Source: Leadbetterella byssophila DSM 17132 (GTDB lineage Bacteria; Bacteroidota; Bacteroidia; Cytophagales; Spirosomataceae). From it: 64,000 nt of DNA. Shown here one piece after another: positions 7,550 through 16,700 of this stretch. Below the pieces are notes generated by a model. The model saw only the letters and a program-made list of their open reading frames with translations. It did no database searches and was not told the DNA's origin. Numbering within the stretch: the stretch's first letter is position 1; every line of letters begins with the position of its first letter. Made by a program: the position numbers and the translations under genes. The stretch is from assembly GCF_000166395.1 (NCBI RefSeq), contig NC_014655.1, positions 3,720,001-3,784,000 on the forward strand, in the 5' to 3' direction.

Positions 7550-9325
7550 GCCTGCATATCTCGCAATGACATTTTTAGGGGCTTCTACGGATAGACTATT
7601 GTTCAAAAGGTTAAGATCCAATTGATTTACCCTCTCCAGATCAATATTTACGGAAACTACTTCTTTTTTAAATTCAAATTTACGAGGTACACCATCCCAG
7701 GTAAAACTTTTACTGCTCCCGTCTTTGAACTGCACTTTCACCTGCACGGGGAGGAGCATATCATATTTATTATCTAGCTCCACTATACTTTTTCCTTTAA
7801 CAGTACTGATGTCCTTTACATAATAATCGCATACCTTGGCTTCTAAAATGGTTTGTTTGAAGAAGTCTTCTAATTCCGGTTTCCCACTTACTTTAATGGC
7901 AGTATTGAAGAAATCTTCCGGGCGGGGATGCTTGAACTTGAATTCTTCAAAATAGGTTTTTAGAATTTTATCCATCACATCCGTACCTAACCATCTTTCC
8001 ATAGTTCTCAGTACAGTTGCGGGTTTAGTATAGCTGAAGACAGAATAGGTGCCTTTAGGGTATTTCCAGGCATCCATTCTTATAGGTGCTATAGCCGGAT
8101 TGGGCATACTCACGTAGCTTGTTCTAGAGATTTCAGCATCTGTGACATGAAATCCAAAGAGGCTAACTATAGCGCCAGGCGGATAAGCAGCTTCTAATAT
8201 TCTAGCTTCGAAATATTGAGTAAATCCCTCATCCATCCAAGAGTTTTCAAATTCATTACTGGCCAAAATGCCTTGGAAATATTGATGGACGAACTCGTGT
8301 ATAGTTACTAGTTCAGGGAATTTCATCCATTTTCCTAATCCCCATACAGTACCGCAGGTTATTAAGGTGGGGTATTCCATTCCACCGGAACCTGATCCGG
8401 TGTAAGAAGGATCCACCATAGTTAGGGTGGAATGAGGATATTTGCCTACCCTCTCTTCCATAAAATCTATGGCTTTTTTTACTGATTCCAGGTAGCGGTT
8501 GGCCTGATATTTATTCTCTTTTTGCATCAGTGCCGTTAAGGAAATGCCTTTATATTCTTCTTTAACCGCTATGTAATTTGGTGATGCGGTCCAAGCGAAA
8601 TCATGCACATTTTGAGCTCTGAAAATCCACAGTTTTCTCTCGTTTTTTAGAGCTTTCTCATCAATAAGTTCGCCTGTAGCGCCTATAAGAAACTCCTTAG
8701 GGGCATTGATTTTTACATTATATGTGCCAAAGTCAGCATAAAATTCAGTATTAGCATGGAATTGGTGGCAGTTCCACTCTCCATTCTCTTCGAGTACCCC
8801 AATTTTAGGAAACCATTGTCCTACAAAAAAATAGTTACCCTCTGACCATCCTGTTCTAGCGAAAATCTTGGGAAGTTTCGCTTCAAATTCTAGTTCTATC
8901 TTGAGACTTTGGCCTGGTAGTACAGGTTGACCAAGGGGATATGAGATGACGGTATGGTCTTTTTCGTTGAAATTGTCAGGTTGTATGAATTTCCCCTTTC
9001 CTATTCCTTTGCCTGAAATCTTGAGTATGTTTATGTGTCCAAAGTTTTCTGAATTTGTGGGATCCAATTTGTCGTTACGCAACCTTCCTCCGGATTCTTT
9101 CATAAAAGAGGACTCTAGGTCTTTGAAGGCATTCAAGTACAAGTGGAACTGTAATTCAGAAGCGGGATGAGAAGTGGTATTCGTCCAATGGAGAATTTGT
9201 GTGCCCTTAAGCTTTTTTGATTTGGGCTCTAGGCTGACTTCAATATCATAATTTGCCACTTGGGCAAAGCTATTTACGGTTAGGAAGAGTAGGGCAAAAA
9301 AACGAACTAACGTACTTTTGGGCAT
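7508..9325 (-). CDS. M1 family metallopeptidase (gluzincin), exported
   Basis: A 605-residue zinc aminopeptidase-type protein with a signal peptide (MPKSTLVRFFALLFLTVNSFAQ). The N-terminal half is the beta-saddle domain; the exopeptidase signature GGMEYPTL and the zinc motif HEFVHQYF (HExxH), followed 18 residues after the second His by a downstream Glu within NSWMDEGFTQYFE, complete the zinc site, and a Tyr in the VFSYTKPATVLR region could stabilise the transition state. The long C-terminal ERAP-like domain of large M1 enzymes is absent. It probably trims peptides in the periplasm or outside. Its 3' end overlaps the kinase gene by 42 bases in convergent orientation, and its start overlaps a candidate small gene by 19 bases. 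Confidence 0.88.
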   Translation of the reverse strand: MPKSTLVRFFALLFLTVNSFAQVANYDIEVSLEPKSKKLKGTQILHWTNTTSHPASELQFHLYLNAFKDLESSFMKESGGRLRNDKLDPTNSENFGHINILKISGKGIGKGKFIQPDNFNEKDHTVISYPLGQPVLPGQSLKIELEFEAKLPKIFARTGWSEGNYFFVGQWFPKIGVLEENGEWNCHQFHANTEFYADFGTYNVKINAPKEFLIGATGELIDEKALKNERKLWIFRAQNVHDFAWTASPNYIAVKEEYKGISLTALMQKENKYQANRYLESVKKAIDFMEERVGKYPHSTLTMVDPSYTGSGSGGMEYPTLITCGTVWGLGKWMKFPELVTIHEFVHQYFQGILASNEFENSWMDEGFTQYFEARILEAAYPPGAIVSLFGFHVTDAEISRTSYVSMPNPAIAPIRMDAWKYPKGTYSVFSYTKPATVLRTMERWLGTDVMDKILKTYFEEFKFKHPRPEDFFNTAIKVSGKPELEDFFKQTILEAKVCDYYVKDISTVKGKSIVELDNKYDMLLPVQVKVQFKDGSSKSFTWDGVPRKFEFKKEVVSVNIDLERVNQLDLNLLNNSLSVEAPKNVIARYAGLFMFWVQSLFAVV

Positions 9326-9471
9326 TTACATTTCTTTTTGAAAATCCTTTTAAAGATACCGTTTTTTTTCTTCTTTTTAGCCATTACTGTAAAATGAGAT
9401 TCCTTCATTAAGTCAGTTGAAGGTGCTTCAGGAGAAGCTATTAGGAGGGTTAAAGCAAGTACTAATTTCAT
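9307..9471 (-). CDS. Candidate small exported cationic protein (54 residues)
   Basis: An open frame of 54 codons immediately upstream of, and overlapping by 19 bases, the M1 peptidase gene on the same strand. The first part reads MKLVLALTLLIASPEA, a plausible signal peptide; the rest is strongly basic, with AKKKKKNGIFKRIFKKK followed by CKCPKVR. A purine-rich GGAAAG stands just before the ATG. I know no family for it. The arrangement suggests co-expression with the peptidase; a short lysine-rich amphipathic tail with a CxC motif could be an antimicrobial-like or membrane-binding peptide, but chance cannot be excluded for a frame of this length. Confidence 0.4.
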   Translation of the reverse strand: MKLVLALTLLIASPEAPSTDLMKESHFTVMAKKKKKNGIFKRIFKKKCKCPKVR

Positions 9472-9577
9472 CTTTCCACGTCTTTCTGTATCTAGACAAC
9501 GAGTATATTTCTAAAAAAGTGCCTTTAGGTTTTGGACAAAATACAGGTAATCTTCTTAAGGTTGACATAAGAATGGC

Positions 9578-9585
9578 TAACTTTG
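9578..9585 (+). promoter_or_regulatory. -7 element TAACTTTG of the CCA-adding enzyme gene
   Basis: TAACTTTG matches TAnnTTTG and ends 7 bases before the ATG at 9593, which would give a nearly leaderless transcript. No well-spaced TTTG -33 element was seen (a TTG at 9562-9564 is only 13 bases away). Confidence 0.4.
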
Positions 9586-9592
9586 TGCTGCA

Positions 9593-11032
9593 ATGGAAAA
9601 AGAAGAGTTTTTAGAAGAATTAAATCGAAATCCTATATTCGAAGCGGTTAGCTCGGCAGCGGAGGATCTAGGAATACAGGCCTATGTAGTGGGAGGATTT
9701 GTTCGTGATCTTATTTTATGTAGAGCCGGTAAGGACATCGATTTTGTTTGTGTTGGAAGCGGAATTGAATTAGCTATAGCTACAGCCTCGAAATTGGGCA
9801 AGCACATTTCCGTCAATACATTTAAGAACTTTGGAACTGCACAGTTTGTATATGATGGTTATGAATATGAATTTGTAGGTGCTAGGCGAGAGTCTTATCG
9901 CTCTGATTCAAGAAAGCCCATCGTTGAAGACGGTACTTTAGAAGAAGATCAAAACAGAAGGGATTTTACTATTAATGCCATGGCTCTGTCACTAAATAAA
10001 AAGGACTATGGCAGGCTGTTAGATCCTTTTCAAGGGCTAGAAGATATCAAAAGGCGATTGATTCGAACCCCACTTGATCCCGAAACTACATTTTCTGATG
10101 ATCCTTTGCGAATGATGAGGGCAGTTCGTTTTGCCTCTCAATTGAATTTCGATATAGAAACGGAGACATTTGAAGGATTAAAAGCTATGGCTCCGCGAAT
10201 CAGCATCATATCTCAGGAGAGGATTACGGATGAGTTAAATAAGATTATCCTCTCTCCTAAACCTAGTTATGGTTTCAAGCTCTTGTATCAAGTGGGTTTA
10301 TTGGAAATCATATTCCCAGAACTCGTAAACTTGCTAGGAGTAGAAACTATGGATGGCAAGGGGCATAAAGATAATTTCTATCATACTTTACAGGTTTTAG
10401 ATAATACAGCGGTCCGGTCAAATGATTTATGGTTGAGATGGGCGGCTATTCTGCATGATATTGCAAAACCTGCTACGAAAAGATTCTCTCCTAAGGTAGG
10501 TTGGACCTTCCATGGTCATGAGGAATTAGGTGGACGCTGGGTAAAGGGCATTTTTAGAAAATACAAGTTGCCTCTGGATGAGAAAATGAGGAAAGTGACC
10601 ACTTTGGTACGCCTTCATCTTAGACCTATAGCCTTAGCAAAAGAAGGCGTCTCAGATTCTGCTGTACGTAGACTTCTCGTTGAGGCGGGTGAATATATTG
10701 AAGATCTGATGATTCTGTGTAGGGCCGATATTACCTCAAAAGATGCTAACCGCGTAAGAAGATATTTAAAGAATTTCGACAAGGTAGAAGAACTGCTGAA
10801 AGAAATTGAAGAAAAGGATAAGTTACGCAATTTTCAGCCTGTGATCACGGGAGAAATGATTATGGAAGTATTTGGTTTGGGACCTTCAAAGGAAGTGGGA
10901 CAGATTAAAACAGAGGTTAGAGAAGCTATTCTAGATTGTAGAATTGAAAATAACATGGAATCTGCCTACCCATATTTATTGGAAGTCGGGAAAAAAATGG
11001 GCTTTGTGCCTGTCAAAGATCTACAGGCTTAA
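9593..11032 (+). CDS. cca: tRNA nucleotidyltransferase / poly(A) polymerase family with HD domain (CCA-adding type)
   Basis: Cytoplasmic class II nucleotidyltransferase of 479 residues that most likely adds or repairs the CCA end of tRNA. Seen in order: GGFVRDLIL and the catalytic KDIDFVCVG (two-Asp motif, about 31-52), the RRDFTINAMALSL motif near 124, the nucleotide-recognition segment DDPLRMMRAVRFASQL (about 168-184), then an HD phosphohydrolase domain (about 255-370) with ILHDIAKP and FHGHEELGG. The HD domain makes it the Gram-negative CCA enzyme type with added phosphatase activity; a poly(A) polymerase cannot be excluded from sequence alone. The stop codon overlaps by 4 bases with the convergent DUF2851 gene. 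Confidence 0.9.
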   Translation: MEKEEFLEELNRNPIFEAVSSAAEDLGIQAYVVGGFVRDLILCRAGKDIDFVCVGSGIELAIATASKLGKHISVNTFKNFGTAQFVYDGYEYEFVGARRESYRSDSRKPIVEDGTLEEDQNRRDFTINAMALSLNKKDYGRLLDPFQGLEDIKRRLIRTPLDPETTFSDDPLRMMRAVRFASQLNFDIETETFEGLKAMAPRISIISQERITDELNKIILSPKPSYGFKLLYQVGLLEIIFPELVNLLGVETMDGKGHKDNFYHTLQVLDNTAVRSNDLWLRWAAILHDIAKPATKRFSPKVGWTFHGHEELGGRWVKGIFRKYKLPLDEKMRKVTTLVRLHLRPIALAKEGVSDSAVRRLLVEAGEYIEDLMILCRADITSKDANRVRRYLKNFDKVEELLKEIEEKDKLRNFQPVITGEMIMEVFGLGPSKEVGQIKTEVREAILDCRIENNMESAYPYLLEVGKKMGFVPVKDLQA

Positions 11033-12270
11033 TGGCTGAATAATATTTGAGCACCAACGGGGCATTTTAGACATTTTTTGTTCTTGCAAAAGTGCGTATG
11101 TTGCTCCAATAATGCTTGAGAATCCCAGGCTGTCTGGCTCTTAATCCCCAATTCTGCCCATTTTCGGGTAATGAAATTATTCTCTGCTTTAGTATTCTCC
11201 AGAATATTCATGGCTCTCAAATAATAATGAGAATCTATAGTTTGAAAGGTTAAAAGAAGAGGTATGATTACATTGATATTTAGGTGGGAATGGGATATGC
11301 TGCATTTAAATCTACCTTTCTTGGCAAAATCATAATGTTCGCACCAGTAGGAAGTAGGCACTACTTTGGGGATGTTTAGTTCTTCCGTGAATAACTGAAA
11401 CCAGGAGGGAAAAGTTGCTATGCAGTTGGCCGTTAAGGCAAGTTTCAGGGTAGGGAAATTTTGAGGTCGGGTTCTTAGAAACTTCCAGTCTGCTCTACAC
11501 ATCCTATCACTTAGTTCGTGTTTATGTGATAAAAAGTCGAACTCCTTTCTTAATGTTTGAGAATAGAGGTCTATGGGTTCATCCAGGAAACCTGCCGCTC
11601 CAAAAAGAAGAGCCTCCAGTGCTATGAGCTTGCTTTTGTATTTGGAGAGAAGGGAATAAGGCAAAATGCGAGAAAGCCGGGTAAAAGCTTCCTCGTTAAT
11701 ATAAAGTCCCATAGCTTTCATAAATAATCTGTATGCTGTTTCATTCAGGTCTCTATGGGTTTCTTCATAATGATTTAAGACTTCTTGTCTCTTTCTGTCG
11801 AATCTATGCGCTAAAGCATTCTCCTGCATTGAGATGATATAGGTCTTGTCGATTTCTTGAATTTGAGCTTGACAAGGTATTTCATTGGTGCTCGACTTAA
11901 GGTTTTTGTACTTGTATTTAAAATCTTCCGCAACGATGTCTTTTAGTACTAAAGTGGGAATAGATGATCCATCAAGTCTGAAGATTTCTTTATCATGTAT
12001 CCAAACCACATGCAAGATTACTGCATCGTAATTGGGATCTGTTTGGTGATGGTGTTTGAACCATTCAGAAGATGCCCAATGAATCTCCACTTTACCTGCC
12101 CAAAAAATACCATCCAATAGTAAATGAGCATTGATAAAGTCCGGGCCGGAATCCGAATGAGGATGACCTGTTTTAATAATCTTTAGGTCCTTTCCGCAGG
12201 TTGTTTTTAAATTTTGGGTGTGGAATAGTTGATATTGCCACACATAGTGAAGCAACTCTTCATTTTTCAT
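11029..12270 (-). CDS. DUF2851 family protein
   Basis: A 413-residue soluble protein of a family found mainly in Bacteroidota and of unknown function. Family-typical blocks are LLHYVWQYQLF at the start, IIKTGHPHSDSGPDFINAHL (about 30-50), GKVEIHWASSEWFKHHHQTDPNYDAVILHVVW (His-rich, about 75-107) and a C-terminal cysteine cluster CKNKKCLKCPVG (about 397-408). The acidic and His residues in the DSGPDF and EIHxxxSxWxxHxH segments look like a metal-dependent nuclease-like core, and the Cys cluster may bind metal; both points are inference. It converges on the cca gene with a 4-base overlap and stands alone on its strand, 94 bases downstream of pyrF. Confidence 0.8.
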   Translation of the reverse strand: MKNEELLHYVWQYQLFHTQNLKTTCGKDLKIIKTGHPHSDSGPDFINAHLLLDGIFWAGKVEIHWASSEWFKHHHQTDPNYDAVILHVVWIHDKEIFRLDGSSIPTLVLKDIVAEDFKYKYKNLKSSTNEIPCQAQIQEIDKTYIISMQENALAHRFDRKRQEVLNHYEETHRDLNETAYRLFMKAMGLYINEEAFTRLSRILPYSLLSKYKSKLIALEALLFGAAGFLDEPIDLYSQTLRKEFDFLSHKHELSDRMCRADWKFLRTRPQNFPTLKLALTANCIATFPSWFQLFTEELNIPKVVPTSYWCEHYDFAKKGRFKCSISHSHLNINVIIPLLLTFQTIDSHYYLRAMNILENTKAENNFITRKWAELGIKSQTAWDSQALLEQHTHFCKNKKCLKCPVGAQILFSH

Positions 12271-12364
12271 AATAAAGCAGTGTGGAGATCTATTTGATTA
12301 GATCTTAAATAGGGTTGAAGTGCTTAACTTTTAACTACAGAGATCTCTTGAGGGAGAAATGCAA

Positions 12365-13180
12365 TTAAAGAAAACCTTGCATTTCCGTTTGAATCTTCTT
12401 CGCTTCTTCTGCCGCGGCCTCTTCAAAATGTTCGTCGGAACGGGCATAAATGATACCTCTCGAAGAATTGACTAGTAGTCCGCAGTCTTTATTCATTCCA
12501 TACTTAGAAACATCCGCAAGACTACCTCCCTGAGCGCCAACTCCCGGAATTAGCAAGAAATGATCAGGAACTATCTTTCTTATTTGCTGCAATCTTTCCG
12601 CTCTGGTTGCACCTACTACATACATTAAGGACTCGGAGCTTCCCCAGTTCTTAGAAGTATTCAATACTTTTTCGAAGATCATATCTCCATCCGGTAGTTG
12701 GATTTCCTGAAAGTCCATAGCTCCAGGGTTAGAAGTTAGGGCAAGCAGAATTACCCATTTTCCGGGATATTCCAAGAAAGGAAGTATAGAGTCATGTCCC
12801 ATATAGGGTGCTACTGTTACAGAATCAAAATCAAGTCCCGAAGATTCTTTATCAAAGAAGGTACGGGCATAGAGTCCTGAGGTATTTCCTATATCACCTC
12901 TTTTCGCATCTGCGATAGTGAAGCATTCTTTAGGGATGTATTCCAAGGTCTTTCTCAGGCTTTCCCAACCTTTACTACCCATGGCCTCGTAGAAAGCTAT
13001 ATTCGGCTTATACGCTACACAGTACTCTTTTGTGGCATCAATGATACGTTTGTTGAATTCAAATACAGGATCCGCATATTCCAAAAGATGTTTCGGAACT
13101 TTTTGAATATCCGTGTCAAGTCCTACACATAAATAGGATTTTTTTTGAAAAATTTGCTGTACTATTTCTTGTTTAGTCAT
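12365..13180 (-). CDS. pyrF: Orotidine 5'-phosphate decarboxylase (type 2)
   Basis: Final step of de novo UMP synthesis: decarboxylation of OMP. The 271-residue length and motifs fit the type 2 (mycobacterial-like) group: [12 protein letters not shown] near the start, the catalytic Lys in [15 protein letters not shown], and the phosphate-binding [11 protein letters not shown] near the end. I start at ATG 13180 (MTKQEIVQQ): the frame stays open upstream to 13261, but that extension has no family counterpart and would run into the divergent rfbC gene and over a TAACTTTG promoter element at 13201-13208. Convergent or co-directional partners for pyrimidine synthesis are not adjacent; uracil phosphoribosyltransferase lies at 26 kb. 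Confidence 0.95.
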   Translation of the reverse strand: MTKQEIVQQIFQKKSYLCVGLDTDIQKVPKHLLEYADPVFEFNKRIIDATKEYCVAYKPNIAFYEAMGSKGWESLRKTLEYIPKECFTIADAKRGDIGNTSGLYARTFFDKESSGLDFDSVTVAPYMGHDSILPFLEYPGKWVILLALTSNPGAMDFQEIQLPDGDMIFEKVLNTSKNWGSSESLMYVVGATRAERLQQIRKIVPDHFLLIPGVGAQGGSLADVSKYGMNKDCGLLVNSSRGIIYARSDEHFEEAAAEEAKKIQTEMQGFL

Positions 13181-13200
13181 ATAAAAGCCGAACTTTGGGA

Positions 13201-13208
13201 CAAAGTTA
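13201..13208 (-). promoter_or_regulatory. -7 element TAACTTTG of pyrF
   Basis: On the minus strand TAACTTTG (TAnnTTTG consensus) lies 20 bases upstream of the pyrF ATG at 13180, in the 79-base divergent region shared with rfbC. Its position inside the longer open frame is one reason to prefer the shorter pyrF start. Confidence 0.5.
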
Positions 13209-13259
13209 CGGAGGCTCTCCCTAATTTTTGGCTCGATCAGGAAAATTAAAACGTCAAAC

Positions 13260-13793
13260 ATGCAATTCTTAAAAACTAAACTACCTGGTGTATTTGAAAT
13301 TATTCCGAGAATTTTTGAGGACGATAGAGGTTATTTCTACGAATCCTACAATATAGAACTATTCAAAGCGAATGGTATTCCTGAAGAGTTCTTACAAGAC
13401 AATCAATCCTTTTCTAAGAAAGGGGTGATTCGCGGACTACATTTTCAACGTGCCCCCTTCGCTCAAGGTAAACTTGTTAGAGTGATTAAAGGTGCTGTCT
13501 TGGATGTAGTTGTAGACATTCGTCCCGAATCTCCTACTTTTGGTCAATACGAAAGCTTCCTGTTAACGGAAGAAAATAAGAAGATGGTGTATTTGCCTGA
13601 GGGCTTTGCACACGGCTTCTCCACTCTTGAAGATGCTATCTTCTCTTATAAGTGTACTAATGTATACCATAAAGCTTCAGAGGGTGGAATTATCTACAAT
13701 GACCCGGATCTCAACATAGATTGGCAGGTAAGTAATCCCGTGGTTTCCGATAAAGATTTAGAGCTTCCATCCTGGAAAGAATTTAAGGGTTAA
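13260..13793 (+). CDS. rfbC: dTDP-4-dehydrorhamnose 3,5-epimerase
   Basis: Epimerises dTDP-4-keto-6-deoxyglucose at C3 and C5 in dTDP-rhamnose synthesis for surface polysaccharide. The 177-residue cupin-fold protein shows the typical chain: [13 protein letters not shown] (about 21-33), [16 protein letters not shown] with the catalytic His (about 48-63), [33 protein letters not shown] (about 117-131) and [15 protein letters not shown] with Asp-containing DPDLNIDW. It stands alone here, away from rfbA, rfbB and rfbD. It is divergent to pyrF, and its last 11 bases overlap the 3' end of the giant surface protein gene. Confidence 0.95.
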   Translation: MQFLKTKLPGVFEIIPRIFEDDRGYFYESYNIELFKANGIPEEFLQDNQSFSKKGVIRGLHFQRAPFAQGKLVRVIKGAVLDVVVDIRPESPTFGQYESFLLTEENKKMVYLPEGFAHGFSTLEDAIFSYKCTNVYHKASEGGIIYNDPDLNIDWQVSNPVVSDKDLELPSWKEFKG

Positions 13794-16700
13794 TCCATAT
13801 TTTTTTCATACAAATCTGTCCTTTTTGGTTGCTTGCCTTAACCAGGTATTGACCGGAAGGGACAGTTTTTTTTATGCGTACCTCTATTTCATCTTTTTTT
13901 GATGTAGACCATGATAAGGGAATGCTTCTTCCTACTGCATCCCAAATCTCAAGTGTCTGGATCTCTTGCCATTTAAGGTAGAATCGGTCCGATATAGGAT
14001 ATCCTATCAACATGCATTCTCTCTGAGGAATTTCAATTCGTTGAAGCTCAGAATCTCCGTACCGTATGCTATAGTATTTCTCTTTAGACTCATGCTCAGT
14101 TACGGGCAAATTTGATTCGGGGGAATTTGGCCAGAAAGTGGCATTCGTGGACTTTTGGTTTTCAATATTTTCCTCTTCACTATTTATTAATAGGGTCGTT
14201 GCATTATCCTCGTTTGGAAGAAGAGAGGTATTAGCTGAGGACGCAAGTCTATACCAACCCGTCTCAGCAGCGGTGAAGGAGATACCTAAGATTTCTGCAT
14301 TGACACTATCTAAAGTTCCATTTATGATGTCCCAAGTATTCTGGTCAGTACTGAAGTACAATTGTGAACCTGGAGTAATTTCCATCCGATGAAAGTACAG
14401 GGTTAAGGAAGTAGGTTTTGTGTTCTGGACATAAATTTGTCGGGTAAACGGCCCCTGTATCTTCAGTTCTATTTTTATAGAGTCAGGTTTATTTACAGAC
14501 TTCCCAAATACCTTTCCATCGAAGGTTGCTAGATAGGTATTATTGTGCTGAAATTGTGTAATAAGGGTGTCAACATTTGCCAATAAATAGGGGATAGCCG
14601 TTGAGATATGGATCCTGGCGGTGTCTGTAAAGCAAGCATTCTCTGATTTTATTTTGTAGATGTAGGTATGACTAGAGTCCATCGGAATATTATTTACCCA
14701 TTTTTCATTCCAGTATATCCACAAGCTATCTACGAATTTTTCTACAATGTGTAGGTTAATGCTAGTATCCTTTACAGATGGAACAGTTCTCAATTGTGGA
14801 GAGAAGTTCCGTATTTCAACGGTACATCCATCTAGATTTTTTGCCTTAAAATCAGAGTTTAAATTTTGGACAACTAGGGGAGGTATGGAGTCAATTAGCG
14901 TCAAATCATTTTCAAGTAGCCATTCTGCTATATCATTGTAAGGACATAGGGTATCTGTTATGGATATCTCCTTAATTTCTTTTATGGACACTTGGAAAGG
15001 ATCTGTATATCTAATACATCCGCTCTCAAAAGTAATACGTACCCTGAAAGTGCCTTGCGACTGAGGCTCAGCAATGGTAGAATATGAACTACCATTACGT
15101 ATTTGCCATTCAAAATCGGCCACTTTACCTTCATAAGGGATAAAGGAGAAGTCGTGCAGTGCATTTTCGCAAAGACTAATTTCTTTGGGTGTGCTTAGTA
15201 CTTTGTTAACAAATAATCCCGCTGTTTGAGAGTATAAGGTATCACCATCCAGTATGAGTCTACATCTAACCTTGATGGATTCGGTGACCGGTGATATGCG
15301 TAGATCTTGTTGAGTGGCATCAGCTATATCTTGATATAATGAATCTACCCAAATTTGCCACTGGTATTGGATTCCAGATCCTCCTGAAGCACGAACACGA
15401 AAGGTAGAGGTATTTCCTTCACAGTTTGCCATGTCCTGAGGCTGAGAAGTGATCGTAAATGCTGGTAAAACTTCTGATTCGATCAATAATCTTTCACTTT
15501 CACACCCATCTGTTTGTGTCACATAGTATCTCTTTTTCCCATTAGTGGTAAACGTTGGAGGATAGGTTTGACCATTTTTCGTGCTCATAGAAGAATACCA
15601 TATCAAGTCTTTTCCTTCTGCCGAAAAGGTTATACTTCCCCTCGCTGAGGGAGGAGTAGTGTTGAAGGGAAATCCCGGGAGATCTTTGACTATGATATGG
15701 AGAAATGCTTTCTCACTGGTACAGCCTTCAGGACCTTCATAGGAGAAGGGGTAGGAATAGGTAATGGCCTGGTCTGTGGAAATATCTGGCTTCCATTCCA
15801 GCCACTTGATCTTCCAGTTGTTAGGAGCCTGAATATTCAGCTTTGCAGGCTTCTCATTGAGACAGTATTGTAATTCTATATCTTCCGGTTTAGTAGGTAC
15901 TTCGCCTATCTTTAAAGTCATTAGATCAGTAGTAATACTACAACCTTCTTCAAAATTAAGCACACACCTAAATTGAGTGCTGTTTATATTTGATGGTGGG
16001 TTATATTGTAAGATTTCTTCACTGCTATACTTTTCCCATTCCGAACCCGTTCCTGCTCTGTTTTCCCAGTTGAATTCTTTGATGTTCCCTTTGATTTGGT
16101 TGGAAATGGAAAGTGCCAGCTCTTCTCCTCTACAAATAGTTCGATTGGCTAGTGTCCCAATGAATTCATTAAGTTTTAGAGGGATTTCCTCTATGACTAT
16201 TACCTCTATGCCATTACTGAATTTTCCTCGGTATACGGTGCCTTCGGGTGATTCGTTATTTCCTGCCCGCGATATTTTCAGCGTTTTTTGTTCACTAAAG
16301 ATTTCAAATACAGAGTCAGAGGGCCTTTTTCTCTCCCAAACGTAACTTATGGCACCTTCTATCTGAGGATCGAATTCTGCACTTTTTCCTTCGCAAGCGG
16401 TGAAGGTAAAATCAGTTCTCGAGATAATTAGTGGTCGCACTACCGTTGTCTCAATCTTCAAACGGTCTGAGCTACACCCGTTTCGATAGTTTGCTACGTA
16501 CAAGGTATGCTTTCCAAGTATACTTCGGATGGGAGGGGTGGATAAAGCAGTAGTTGATGTAGCACTGGTGAACCATATTAAACTATCTCCTTTTGCTATA
16601 AATATGGCAGAATCTAATTGAAATTCATGGGTTAAGTTGACAGGCAGTGAAGGCTTAGGTACCACCGTTATTTCATATCTGACAGATTTTGACCCACAAA

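Noticed and set aside
9417-9614. 65-codon plus-strand frame before the CCA-adding enzyme gene
   Set aside because: It overlaps the start of the cca gene and its promoter element and is antisense to the better-looking small exported frame at 9307-9471.
13181-13261. 27-residue N-terminal extension of PyrF
   Set aside because: It would overlap the divergent rfbC start, has no family counterpart and covers a TAACTTTG promoter element.
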